Part shown: positions 47,084 to 58,389 of the stretch, piece after piece
How the letters are laid out: every line of letters begins with the position of its first letter
Position numbering within the stretch: the first letter of the stretch is position 1
NCBI GenBank assembly: GCA_021234155.1
Contig: JAJEKV010000013.1
Coordinates: 2,697,252 to 2,761,251, forward strand
DNA length: 64,000 nucleotides
Reading direction: 5' to 3'
DNA from: Isoetes taiwanensis
Lineage: Eukaryota > Streptophyta > Lycopodiopsida > Isoetales > Isoetaceae
Position numbers and translations under genes: made by a program
Notes under the pieces: model-generated
Seen by the model: only the letters and a program-made list of their open reading frames with translations
What the model was told of the DNA's origin: nothing
Database searches by the model: none

Positions 47084-47315
47084 TTCACAAAGGATGATGT
47101 AGCGGTGTATCGTCTGCAAGGAGTTAAACTTCAAGTAAGGTATGCCTTTCATATGTATGGTATTGTACAGTTTACAAAAGATGATGTAGCAGTGTATCGT
47201 CTGCAAGAAGTTGAACTTCAAGTAAGGTATGTCCTCTGCCTTTCATATGTATGGTATTGTACAGTTTACAAAAGATGATGTAGCAGTGTATCGTCTGCAA
47301 GAAGTTGAACTTTAA
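47084..47315 (+). repeat. Triplicated 51-nt exon-like unit with splice sites
   Basis: Three copies of a 51-nt sequence (47084-47134, 47171-47221, 47265-47315) encode FTKDDVAVYRLQxVxLQ. Each is preceded by an acceptor-like end (tttgtag for copy 1, with two extra bases; tgtacag for copies 2 and 3) and followed directly by GTAAGG. Repeat periods are 87 and 94 bp. 51 nt is 17 codons, so skipping or inclusion would keep the frame. Copy 3 has a stop as its last codon. Whether these belong to the Helitron transcript is inference. Confidence 0.7.
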
Positions 47316-47350
47316 GTAAGGTATGTCCTTTGCCTTTCACAGGTACTATG

Positions 47351-47470
47351 TGATGTGATGATCCTCTTATCTCCAGACAAATTTTCTGGAAGAAATTGTG
47401 CTAACGCAGGTTTTTTCCGGCGACTACTTAGACAGTATAGACGACTTCTTGGTCCTCTTCTATAGATGAC
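47351..47470 (+). pseudogene. Possible terminal exon after the triplicated unit
   Basis: After a tttcacag acceptor (about 47333-47340), the frame reads VLCDVMILLSPDKFSGRNCA, then AGFFRRLLRQYRRLLGPLL and stop. It follows the 51-nt units in a compatible phase. LLSP echoes the helicase C-terminus. No homology recognised. Confidence 0.35.
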
Positions 47471-47657
47471 GCTTATTCGGAAGTTATTCGGATAAGGTAT
47501 GCCAAAACAAAAAAAAAAAAAAAAAAGGAAAAAAAATCCCTTCCCCGCCCATACAATAGATGACGCGCTATCCGATTGCCATGGGATTCCCTCATTCATT
47601 TTTTTTTTTTGCTTTGAAGAATTGAAAAGAAAGGCAACAAAGGAATAGAATAAATAG

Positions 47658-47975
47658 CCATCGGATGCCACCTAGTGGTCAATCTATTGGTAATAGGTGA
47701 CCCCTATCCAAAGCCCAAAACCCATCGACCGTCATTAGATGCAAAAAATAAATGAAAAGAACATCCATCGCGCAGTAATGCCTAGTGGTCAAGCTATTGG
47801 TAATGGGTGACCCCCATCCAAAAGCCATATCCGTACCGACCACATCGGATGCAAAAATAAAATAAAATAAATGTCCATCGTGCAATAACCGAAAGTGGTC
47901 AAGCCGTCGGTAATGGGCAATCCCCACCTAGGCCCAAAACCCATCGGCGGGCCATCGGGATGCCAAAAGAAGAGA
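47658..47975. repeat. Tandem repeat, three units of about 110 bp
   Basis: Units start near 47658, 47772 and 47885 and share 'agtggtcaa', 'ggtaatgggtgacccccatcc', 'cccaaaacccatcg' and an A-rich 'atgcaaaaataaa' tail. They look like a satellite seed. Confidence 0.8.
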
Positions 47976-48157
47976 CGCGGGCACACAATAATGGGAATCC
48001 CATGGTAGCCGGTTATAGCACCTATCTATCCTCCCGGGCACAAAACAAATGGCAATAATGCAGGTTCAACTCCCCAAGATGTTCTCTCGCACCTCAAGCA
48101 TGTGCGTAATCGAGATCTATTGACTTATCACAAAAGTTCTTTTGGTGGGTTGGACAA

Positions 48158-49821
48158 AAGAAATTCATGGCGGCCTTGGCCGCGATAAATTTCTTTTTGT
48201 ACTTATTAACATATTAACATAATAACATATCCTATATGAGGCATATGTTAATCCCATATTGTACTTATTGGGAGCAATCGAATGGGCTTCCCTATAACGG
48301 GAGAACAAGTTACGTGGTGTTCTCAGGCCAATGCGGTGTCGAATACAATGGTGGAGCAAGTAGAATCTCCACAAAAACAATGAATATTTTGTCATGGAAA
48401 TGAAAGTGTGCTAAAATTGCCACGTGGCAAGATAGGGTTCGATGAGAGGGCATAACAAAGACCTAACCCGTTTCTTTACGTAGATTTATACTTCACATAA
48501 GTTTAGTTGTTAAGAGTGCATGTTAAATTTTTTATCTATCTATCTAAGTTGTTTAAGAGTGCACGTATCTATTCTCGTGCAATTAGATGTGTGGGTTTGG
48601 ATGGAGAGGAATCCTCGCCGAAACTAAAATTTAAATGTGGTTAGCCGCCATGGCGCAAACACCTCAGTTCGTTGACAAACTTTGCAACCCTTGGCACTTG
48701 TTAACATCATGCAACTAGTTTGTTATGTTCAAAACTGCACACTTGCCAAGCCTACTTGACAGACCTGCAGAAGGGACAAAGATAAAAGGAAAAGGACTTG
48801 GAATTGAGTTAAATTGTATCATATGCTTATATTCCCTTTTTTCCATTTGCTTAATTTGATTATTTTCAACCAATAGTTCGTCGCCAACAATAATATGTTC
48901 GTAATGCATGGTTGGGAGAAATTATGGATATTTTGATGTAAATTGTTGCATTGAATTTTATCTCCACTCGACTATTAGAGTTACGTAAAATTTCACTTGA
49001 TCTCAACCGAAATTTTAGTATCCGAAAAGTTATTAATAATGTAATTCTATCGAAGAACAAATTGTATTTACATTGAATTCAAAAATCGATATATACATCA
49101 ATTCTATATCAAAATCTACTTCAAATCTATATCAAAATCTAGAATATGAGCTATCCCATTTTCCATTTGCTTAGTTTGACTATTTTCAACCAATAGTTGG
49201 TTGCCAACAATAATATGTTCAAGATGCCATTTCAAAATGAGAATGAGAATGAGAATAATTTTTTATCGTCTAACTCGAGGCCTATCGGCCTATGGGACCC
49301 ATAAGGGCAGATCAAACTTATTACCGTCCCGTGTTAAAACCCCCCAATTCGGAAGGGTTTTCGAGGGAAAACCGCGGGCAATAATAAGAATCTTTGTCAA
49401 ACCGCATAAGTATACATCAATGTGTATATACATGTCAAGTGTGTGCCCGAGGACATAGCTGATCTCGCATGTCCATAACCTCCTGAAGGTATGATCCCAG
49501 CACCCGTACGGATGCTGTGCTCAATGTCACATGTAATGGCTGGCCAGGCCTGACCAACTCAGCATAGCGCGTCCGAATTTGATCATATGCTGGGCAACTT
49601 TGAAGGGTATGATGAAAAGAAAAGAATCTGAATTGAACTGAATTAATTTATATAATACACATATAATTTCCATTGCATAGACATACTTAATGTAGGGCAC
49701 CCCTAGTAAATGTTTTGTTTGACTTATGATCTTTATCTTTAGTTTGCACCCCTTTTGACATGACATTGGAGCGCCAAACAAGTATGGAGCACTTATTGGC
49801 ATGAAGTTATATGGGATGTAA
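48158..49821 (+). mobile_element. TIR-element family, rearranged copy C
   Basis: Starts with a shortened palindrome (ggcggcc / ggccgc at 48169-48183) and 'acatattaacataataacata', then follows copy B through 'ggcctatcggcctatgggacc' (about 49280). 49306-49610 is unrelated inserted sequence. The tail 49610-49821 repeats the copy A end and then terminal-repeat sequence ('ttttgacatgacattgg' to 'tatgggatgta') in direct, not inverted, orientation. Rearranged rather than intact. Confidence 0.75.
49306..49610. other. Foreign block inside copy C
   Basis: GC-richer sequence absent from copies A and B, with 'ggaagggttttcgagggaaaacc'. It may be a partial LTR or another insertion; no target duplication was recognised. 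Confidence 0.45.
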
Positions 49822-50212
49822 TTTTCAGTCTGAAAATGGCAAATTATACATAATGCTCCATATAGAAGAACACTAAACTTAAACTCATACCTAGAAAATC
49901 CAATAATCCTATCTCGCAGTTGATCTTTTCAAGCATTGCATATGGGAATTGTGCCAATAATTATAGACTATATTATGTGGCCCTCTTATCGTGGCCAGGG
50001 TGCCCCTATATCGTGGCCAGCGTGCCCCTATATCGTGGCAAATGGACCATCATTTTTGTAGGTCATACCCATTTTCTGTCCCATTAGCAATTTCTTCTAG
50101 TATGTTTGACGCCCTTGATGATTGGAAAAGTGGGTAATAGACATCGTGTTTACTTCAGAGATAATAATTTATGGTGAACTAACTTTCGCCTTCCAGGAAA
50201 ATATTCTAAGAA

Positions 50213-50290
50213 GCATTGGTAGCTCACTTGGTAAAGGTGTGCATCTTGCAATTAAAAGGTTGTGAGTCCAAGCTCTATCTTGTGCAACTA
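50213..50290 (+). repeat. tRNA-like (SINE-like) segment
   Basis: 'ggtagctcacttggtaaagg' resembles an A box and 'ggttgtgagtccaag' a B box, about 45 bp apart. It cannot fold as a normal tRNA by eye, so a SINE head is likelier. Confidence 0.4.
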
Positions 50291-50299
50291 TTTGTTGGG

Positions 50300-50817
50300 T
50301 AGTGTGACAACCGTCTTTGTATGTACGAGTATAATACTCATATGGCTGGCAATTTTGAACTTCTGAATGATATTATTCATGTTGAGATTGTAGTCACCTC
50401 ACACTTCATCTTGCAAATAAGTTGTTTCAGCCTTATCCTCTTGGCTTCCTTGATTGCAAACAAGTCATTCCAACCACTTCCTTTATCCATCGTGGCTTCT
50501 TTGATTGCTATTCTATCCATGACATTCTAGATGTATTGTTCTTGATGATTATGGCTCCTAGTAGACGCCCACATAATACTTGCATTTCGCACATGGTTTG
50601 GCCTTTATGCATGTTAAGTATGTCCAATGTGCTCCTCCCGCTTTATTCTTCTCCTAGATTGGACCTACAACTTTGCAAAATGAGATGTAATATCTAAACT
50701 ATATAATTGCTATGGGGAAGATTCGTTGAGGTATTATTCCTTATTCTCTTTATTTCATGCTGCCACGTCCACGGGTTTGTCCTGGGGAAAAATAGAAAAA
50801 AAAAAAATCGTTGAATT
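50300..50817. other. No gene recognised
   Basis: AT-rich; short frames without motifs. Confidence 0.35.
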
Positions 50818-50843
50818 TCCAACAACACTAACAACACTGACAT

Positions 50844-51010
50844 GTATGGCGGCAATCTGTAGGGTTGCTATGCCCTCTTCTTCTGGCCGGAATGGTTTGT
50901 CGCTACGCCGTCGCCGCCTTCTCGATTTCGCTTCTGCATATCTACTGGAGGCAACAAACCTACTGGATCCATCTGTGCTTGAAGCCGCCGATCCCGTCGC
51001 CATCTGGTTT
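50844..51010 (+). other. Possible first-exon fragment, unrecognised
   Basis: From an ATG at 50844, MAAICRVAMPSSSGRNGLSL then RRRRLLDFASAYLLEATNLL and DPSVLEAADPVAIWFF. GC content and codon structure are clearly above the flanks, suggesting the 5' end of a nuclear gene. The downstream sequence loses this character and I cannot name the family. Confidence 0.35.
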
Positions 51011-51139
51011 TTTGCCGTTTCTAACTGTCAGTCAAATGCCTGTTATATGCTCCGCCACATCTTATTCATGAAGCATGCAGATATAAGAGCCCATAGCCCC
51101 TGCCCCTTCGCATACTCTCAAGTTGGGCTATTCTGAATA

Positions 51140-52310
51140 TTCATCATGTATGGCAATGTGCTTCATGTTCTGGCAATGATTCACCTGCTCCTCATATTGC
51201 GGTAAGCTCTCTGTCTTTGTTCCTCAATATTTGTAGTATGGGTGTTTGAAGCCTGCAAATGGGCGATGGGTTCTGATGTAGACAAGTTAGCGATAATATT
51301 TGTGAAATCCACACCTTCCCAGCTAGTTGTCCCTTTGTAGTATTAAATAGTCTCACCATTACAAACTTATTGGTAGAAATTTTGGACCACAAACAAAGAC
51401 TTTGAGGTACATAGGTTCTGCGATCAAGCAACTAGTGTACATAGGTTCTTGCTGTGATGATGCTTTCGGATTCTTTGTTCTTTCTTTTCTTAGCGATTAA
51501 GCAACTAGTGTGGAAGCTCAGCCTTGGGTTCTATTATTTTAGTTGGTTTTTCTGTTCTGCTAAGGCTTTAAATTGCTTGCAAGATTCGAATGAGACAGAA
51601 AGCAAGGATTGTTGTAGAAGGCATGTTGCTATGGAAAACTCTAAGTTTGGCCATGGCCATGCCTGTAATGGTACAATTTGTTTGTTTACAGGCATGAGCG
51701 AGGGGGGGAGGTACGTTAAAATGATCAGGGGCCAGCCTATAAAACAACAGGAATGATGTGCATGACAATGGTACAAATGGCCTTTATGTGCTCAAATGTT
51801 TTATTCTGTCTTGCGGGCCAGCAAGGTACGGGTCTTTCTAGATGAGTTATTCAACGATATATCCTCATCCTATGCTCTATTTCAATATGATTCAATTTGT
51901 TGTTTACTGGGAAGTCCATTTGCACAATCGGATTAGAGATGAAGCCTCCCTGGATACGAACTGCTGTGAATAAAGGACTGTTAGTTGAGTTTATTTATGT
52001 AGCCATCTAAATTCAGAAAGAAAAAGTTATAGAGTCTATATGCATGCAATAGGTGATGCCATTCTATCTCTTTCACTCATTCTGTTCTGCTCTAAACTCT
52101 AAATTTTGATGGCACATTCTTGAAGGTGATATGTATGGATATGGAAATATGATCAAGCTCAGATATTTGTCCAAACAACAATGCAATTTAGCTTATCCTT
52201 ATATGTAACATGACGCGCTTTGACTTAATGTAAGCGTATTTGGGTTTTAAGCCTATCAAGTCGACTACATTCTAACTTCTAGAGTTCTATACTCCTTGCA
52301 TTGGAAGTTT
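51140..52310. other. No gene recognised
   Basis: Duplicated 'aagcaactagtgt' motif (51425, 51499) and otherwise unique-looking AT-rich DNA. Confidence 0.35.
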
Positions 52311-52321
52311 GCAGTTGCAAA

Positions 52322-52474
52322 AAGATTCATTTGCAGTCATACAAAGCTTCATTCTTATTTTTCATAATCCTCAAGATTCATTTGCAGTTGTACAAAGATT
52401 CATTCTTATTGTTCATAATCCTCAAGATTCATTTGCAGTTGTATAGAGAATCATTCTTATTGTTTGTAACCCTC
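52322..52474. repeat. Tandem repeat, 3 x 51 bp
   Basis: Units start at 52322, 52373 and 52424 with 'aagattcatttgcagt...ttcattcttatt...ataatcctc'. The 51-bp period keeps one plus-strand frame open (KIHLQLYKDSFLLFIIL-like), but the composition does not look like a real protein. Confidence 0.85.
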
Positions 52475-52747
52475 AAAGAATGTGTGTGTGTGGCATCTTT
52501 TAATTCGTTCTATTGTTCAACAAGTGAAACGTTGATAAAGTAAATATTTTCTCAAGTGTCCTAGTTTGATCTATCGGTTATTTGCTTCTAACTTTCTTTG
52601 TATAAACAATAAATGTGTTCCCTTATCAACTTGGTTAAACAATAAATGTGTTCCCTTATCAACTTGGTTTTCTTTTTCTGAAGCAAGCATTGAATTGTCA
52701 AATGTTGGACTTTAATAGTGGGTTCAATTGCACGGGTCTGAACTAAA

Positions 52748-52795
52748 GAAATGTTTGCGGCGGCCTTGGCTTGCCGTGATAAATTTCTTGTAAGA
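52748..52795. repeat. Solo palindromic terminus of the TIR-element family
   Basis: 'agaaatgtttgcggcggcc' followed by 'ttggcttgccgtgataaatttct' is a decayed copy of the palindrome at 20375-20412, without the rest of the element. Confidence 0.65.
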
Positions 52796-52959
52796 ATTAA
52801 GGACTCAAAGAGCAATGATCTTATTTGTACATCTCATATGAGTTGGGTCCTAATGGATGTGAAAAATGCTCCTCTTGCTTCCGCATCCATTTGTAATCAA
52901 TGTTGTATTCCATCAATAATCAAGGATGTGGCAACTTCAAATCCCATATCTAATGTTAC

Positions 52960-53030
52960 TGCCCTTTGGGGCTTGGTCCAGTTGTAGGAACCATCACATT
53001 GAGGTCATGGGTTCAAGCATAACCAAGATT
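52960..53030 (+). repeat. tRNA-like (SINE-like) segment
   Basis: 'gcttggtccagttgtaggaacc' and 'ggtcatgggttcaagcat' resemble A and B boxes of a tRNA-derived SINE. Short and isolated. Confidence 0.35.
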
Positions 53031-53039
53031 TGTCGAATA

Positions 53040-54440
53040 ATGGGGACTTTAAAATTTCATTGCTTCAACTAGTTTAATATTGCTCTAGGGACCTTAAATC
53101 TACCGCATGTCTTAAATAAAGCTAGAGGAGTTAAAAGTCAATTGATTGTGCATATAACAATCATTGTGCAAGATCTATAACACTTAATGCTTTTCCTGTT
53201 TAGTTCGTGTTAAATTAGTCACCTGTGAACCTAGTTGAAACATGTTATAAATTTGAAGAGATGAAGAAAAACATATTCCTCAAATTTGATTATACTTTGA
53301 GTTTATTTATATCCATGGAGTAACTATCATTTCAATAAACATGCACTACCATGTCACATCAATATTAGGACGTAAAGTGATCTAAATAAAATATCATTGA
53401 CAAAGTTTGCATAAGGGATTTGTTGCAATCCCAAATAAAGTAGATCCAAAAGTGTACGCAAAAGGAAACGTACATGCACTCCTCATATGCATTTGGCATA
53501 TTTTTGTGTAATTTAGTGTATACGAGAATCCAGCATGCAATGAAGGCAATACCATTATGAGAACATGTGAAACTGCAATAGTACTTGGTTCATGCAATGA
53601 GGCTAGCTTAGTAGGATTGTGACCAAAAGCTTCATATATATTCTCGAACACGGCGAGCATGAGGAACTTTATAGATATTCATTCAAAAGGTATAATAGTT
53701 GGCAAAATAAAAGTTTTGACGACTATGTGGGCCACACAGTCCATGGGAGATGCAGGACAATTATTGAAGGCATGTCGAAAAATATAAATTTCGTTATAGA
53801 CTAGATGTTGAAGAATCTTAACAACTTTCCCATATATTTTTTAAATGTAATGAAAAGGTAGATGATGAAAAATAAATGGATATAAATAGACCATGTCATC
53901 AAAATACTCGTGAGCAGTGTCAATGTGTTCTCATGGACTACCTGGCTTTGTCAAAAAGGACACTAGTCCCATAAAATGCAATGCACTATTGATTATTAAA
54001 TTGCTAGATAAGTAAATTCATGACTTGGAAATTTTGTTTTTGTGCATTTTAAATAGATATTATTTCAATTTGTAGCATTTGCTCGCTCTTGCCGTTAGTA
54101 TATATGTGACAAACTAAGATCATAAGGACAATAGGACAATTGCGATGCATTTATGCAAGAATGCGATAAAGTCAAGGCCTTGTGTAAGGGACTAACATGG
54201 GCATTTGAATAATTTACCAATGATGGGTGCTCATGTCTCCTTGGAATTAACAACTACAATGTCCATCTTTGTTAAGGAATCGTACTATTAGATGAAAGAG
54301 AAGTGAATGCTACCCATAGATGGCTAATGTACTAGGGGGGAGCCCAAAAAGTGGACCATAGTCCAATGATGGACCACAGAAAAATAGATTGAATTTATTA
54401 ATACGGCACATGATTATTTTTCAATGTAAATCATTAATTA
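53040..54440. other. No gene recognised
   Basis: Degenerate AT-rich DNA; no ORF with recognisable domains. Confidence 0.4.
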
Positions 54441-54449
54441 TACACCCAA

Positions 54450-54985
54450 ACAATATGTAACACAATAACAAGGGGTCCAAAGGGATTTGATATGGATGCA
54501 TAATCATCATTCCTGAAATCATAAACCATACCCCTAAAACAGTTCAATGGGTTAGTATAAAAAAAAAAAACATTAAATTTAATAGAAAAAATAAACTTGG
54601 TAGCACAATAACAGGGGGCTCCAGGGGGATTTGATATGGATGCATAAATCATTATCTCTGAAACCATAGACCATACCCCCAAAACAATTCAATGAGTTAT
54701 TATAAAAACAAAAAACAAAAAATAGATTTAATAGAAAAAATAAACACGTTAGCTTGCTTGCATTAATCAAAGCATTTTGATTATGATATTGAATTTTTTT
54801 GGTAGAGGTTCGAGTCTTCGTATTGCATATTTCAAAACCTTATGCGAACTTGTGTTTCGTATTTCAAAATCATAGGCGCCCTCAATCATGACCATAATCG
54901 AAACTAGAGGCGCCCAGTGGCCCTAACATATGATCTGGATCATAGGATGGATGGATCCGAGGATCGAGATAGTCTAGGCCGCACC
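54450..54985 (+). repeat. Dispersed tRNA-related repeat, copy 2 with a partial tandem duplicate
   Basis: 54595-54985 matches 1440-1870. 54460-54580 is an additional partial copy of its first 120 bp in tandem ('cacaataacaaggggtccaaagggatttgatatgg'). B-box-like 'ggttcgagtcttcg' at about 54808. Confidence 0.65.
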
Positions 54986-54989
54986 TTAT

Positions 54990-57220
54990 GTAGAATATGT
55001 AGCACAATAAAGTGGAAGAAAATTTGAGTTCAATAATAACCTAATCAAAATCAAGGCATCTACTGATCCTTTCTATTTTAAACACACTCCGTTCATTGAA
55101 ATGAGTTATATTTTAACATCTACTAGAAACGTGTGCCCGGCGATGCCGGACATTAGTCATGGATGCATAGACTGGATAAACATAATGGTATTTGTAGGTG
55201 TGGGCATTAGTCGTGGACGCATAGACTGGATTGACATAATGGTATTTGTAGGTGGAATAAAGAGATTTAAATGTAATGGTGTTCTTAGTTGTAATGGAGC
55301 CCAAATTGTGAAAATGTTAGGTCAATTTAAGAAAGTCGAGCATTAACTATGCTCCGCGAAATATGTAGGAATAATGGAATGCATTGGGTGGAATAGGCTA
55401 GACGACATGGTTTGCATACAATTTGTTGGTGCTTACAATGGTTTAGGATTTTGTTAAAGATAGTAGATCTTAGTGTAATCAACACAATTGCGATTAGACT
55501 ATTGGTGGAATATTGGAGTGGGAAGTCAGGTTTTTGGAATTGAATCATCTTGAAAGGAGTAAGTTTACTTGGAATAAATGTGGTCCTGTGAGATTTAGAG
55601 TGATTCATTATAAACATGTGGTTCTAGGTTTATGAATAACATATAGACCATGTGAATTACAAACTATGCATGGGATATGCCAAGAATCTCTTGCATAAAC
55701 TTTTCAAAAATATAATCCCAAATCATATGTGAAATATTAAGAGATTTTTCGGATGTATGTGTGGCATGTATTGTCATCCCTTGCAATTATGACTTATAAT
55801 TGAAAGAAAGGGAAATCTTATATGTGCAATTTCGATATTGCTTGTTTACATACACTTATGCTTGATTGCTAGTTGAAACCTTGTGGTGTCCCAAGCTAGC
55901 AATGACTACTTATCATTTAAAAACTATGTGTACCTTAAGAAGCTATTTCTAGAGTTGTTCAAGTCTGCATCCATTCTTTACAACCCAAGATTTTCTGTAG
56001 CCCACGGTTATTCATGATGCTCACAATATATTTTGGGGTGTAATTTAAGCACTCTTAGCAAGCCTGTCACTTCCAAATAGATAGGTACCAACTTGATCAT
56101 TTCAAAATTATCTTTTGGCATGCTTGAAAATTTGTGAAAACTCTAAATAACAATGGCAATGTAACGCCAAAGAAGAGAAAACGTTCAACAAATCTCCAAG
56201 GCCAACAAAGATCTTCACTGCAAAAGAGTACTCCTACAGAATGGTCATGAATGTAAAAATTTAACAAAGTCGAAGGCATGATATTACAAACAATGAAACA
56301 ACAGAATGAGCAAGGCACGTCTAAATAATCAACTATTAACATTGCTTCAAATCTAAGTTGTATACAAGTTGCAGCTAGATGGTCTAATGGCACGTCGTCC
56401 CAAATTGGGTTGTGCATAAAGGCGTAATGAGGCGATGCCGACCCTTGCTTGTTCGGCCAGATTAGGCAAAAGCACTTTTACATCAGAGGCACTACTTAGG
56501 GATGTAGAATCTGCCTTGCAAACTACTTATACATATTCTTGTCCACTATGGATATATCCAAACTCTTTCATGCCTAAAAACTAACTACACATAAAAAAAG
56601 CCAACTCTGGCTTCCAACTATATTTTATGCAGGGCCTCAACATACTGGTGCAAATTGATTTTTCATTAAGCACTCAAACAAAAAATAACAAAGGGTAGTT
56701 GTAGCATTGTAGCTTACATTACCTACACTTGCAAGCAAAAATGAGACCTTCTAAACCATGCCTGCACAGATGGCTGCTACTCTGATTGAAGCCCCTTATT
56801 GAAATTATATGCTCTGGCAGTGAAGTCCCTTGCTGAAATTCCATCCTATTGGCATTCATAGAATTCCTGCATATGTAGCATAATAACAGGGGGTTGTTTT
56901 TAAGTTTTTATACGTTTTTTCTTATGGTTTTCCTATGATTTGGTGGTTGTATTCTTGCAAGTGTACTAAATAGTATTTCTAGAGTGCACTCTTTCTCGAC
57001 CGTTGATTTTTTATCAAAAAGTAAATCATATGGTCATGATTGTACTTCCTTGCATGCGCACAACAGATTTGGCATGTGTTCTGCATGAAATTTCTTATTG
57101 CTTTTTCCTGTGAATTGTGCTCTAAATTTTATTGGGTGGAGTGTTATGTCCACCCAAAAAAAAGCGTCGTTGTACTATTCTGCTTTTCGCAAAATTTAAA
57201 GGGATTAGGCTATGCAACAG
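54990..57220. other. No gene recognised
   Basis: Includes a small direct duplication at 55155-55250 ('ggcattagtcgtggacgcatagactgga...gtatttgtaggtg') and another fragment of the dispersed repeat near 56875 ('gcataataacagggggttg'). No coding evidence. Confidence 0.4.
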
Positions 57221-57224
57221 ACGT

Positions 57225-57302
57225 TCCGGAAAACCCTTGCCAAAAACCTCTCGAGTTTTGTCTGTTCCGGAAAACCCTTGCCAAAAACCTCCGAAGTTTT
57301 GC
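57225..57302. repeat. Short tandem duplication, 2 x about 40 bp
   Basis: 'ttccggaaaacccttgccaaaaacctc...gagttttg' occurs at 57225 and 57265, inside a GC-richer patch (57220-57440) that may be an exon remnant. Confidence 0.7.
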
Positions 57303-57835
57303 GTTGATGGCCCTTGAAGGCCCCACATCATGGGCCGGCGCCCTAGGTTGCGGTTGGAGAAAGAGAGCAAGGATTTTCAAATCATTGGAGTAGCCATAGG
57401 GCTTCGGTGGCGTGGAGCTCATCTCCTCGATCCGCCAATTCTCTCCTCTTTGAGGCTTCAAATGGTAAGTAAGCATCCCAAGTTTTGTAAAAATGTTCCT
57501 CAGCAAACTTGTTATCTAAAGCATATGATTTTTCTTTCCCTTATATCTCAATACTGCATGCAAGCAAAGATGCTATCTCTAGAAACCTTTGGAAACCAAC
57601 AGAATCTAAACATTGGTAATCGGCGGCGTCTCTGAAAAAACAAGGGGTCGAGTAGGCCTGAATAATAGAAATATCTTGCAATAGGAGAAGCACACTTTTG
57701 ACATCTGGCTACCTTACACCTTTCAGGAACAAAATTGCAGATGCAGCAGGAGCTCCATAAGCCATAGCCATTGCACAAAATTATTTTGCAATGATGCAAG
57801 ACAATAGGATGAAACCATCTAAAGTCACATTCTCC

Positions 57836-58015
57836 ATTATTTTGAAAGCATGAGCAGTAGAACACGACAGGTTCATTGGTAGTGCGTAAGAAGTATGTGG
57901 ACCGCAGCCAGGAAACTCACGGTGGTTATTTTGAAAGCATGAGCGATTAGAACATGCGGGTTTATTGGTAGTCGTGTGGACTGCAATGAGGGAAACTCTG
58001 GAGGGTAATTCCCTA
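57836..58015. repeat. Tandem duplication, 2 x about 87 bp
   Basis: 'attttgaaagcatgagc...agaacayg' to 'gtggacygca...gaaactc' appears at about 57837-57922 and 57925-58000 with moderate divergence. Confidence 0.65.
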
Positions 58016-58149
58016 TTAACATGTATGAAAACTGTAATAGAATGGAAGAATCATTGTCATGTATGAAAAGTGGTGATAGAATGGAAGAATTATGCAAAGT
58101 ATTTCACAGATTACTGAACAAAAACTTGGTCTTTTGTATGTGTTCATTA

Positions 58150-58388
58150 CAGGTCTTGCCCAATATGCTAAAGGCATAATGGCATTATACTATTTTGAGA
58201 GGATGGAAGAAGAACATATAAAACCTGATAATATTACATTTTCCTGCAATTTAAGAGCATATTGCAATGTACAGATCATGGAACGTGGCCTTCACATAGA
58301 TATTATGATTGGAAGTAATTTTATGAAAATGTATGCTACGTATGGCAGCTTGGAGTGTGGCATTATAGTCTATGAACATCCAGCATAG
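58150..58388 (+). pseudogene. Pentatricopeptide repeat (PPR) protein fragment
   Basis: Reads FITGLAQYAKGIMALYYFER, then MEEEHIKPDNITFSCNLRAY, CNVQIMERGLHIDI, IGSNFMKMYATYGSLECG. These are the helix pairs of a PLS-type plant PPR protein: A-Y-F-x-x-M, then G-x-x-PD-x-[IV]TF, then G-x-x-IH, then MY-x-x-x-GSL. About 75 residues (two repeats) remain of proteins that usually have over 400; the expected residues between GLHI and MIGS are missing. Family clear, function lost. Confidence 0.75.
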
Positions 58389-58389
58389 C

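Larger units (their letters stand above)
28699..47475 (+). mobile_element. Decayed autonomous-type Helitron, hosting two later insertions
   Basis: Rep (HUH endonuclease) and PIF1-like helicase coding regions lie in order on the plus strand, as in plant Helitron RepHel proteins. The frame is broken by a MITE (28831-29110), an LTR retrotransposon (33611-46719), several stops and frameshifts. The element's TC and CTRR ends were not found, so the limits given are those of recognisable coding sequence. Confidence 0.85.

Noticed and set aside
52301..52543. 80-codon ORF with 17-residue repeats as a real protein
   Set aside because: It is explained by a 51-bp tandem repeat whose length is a multiple of three; no other coding signal.
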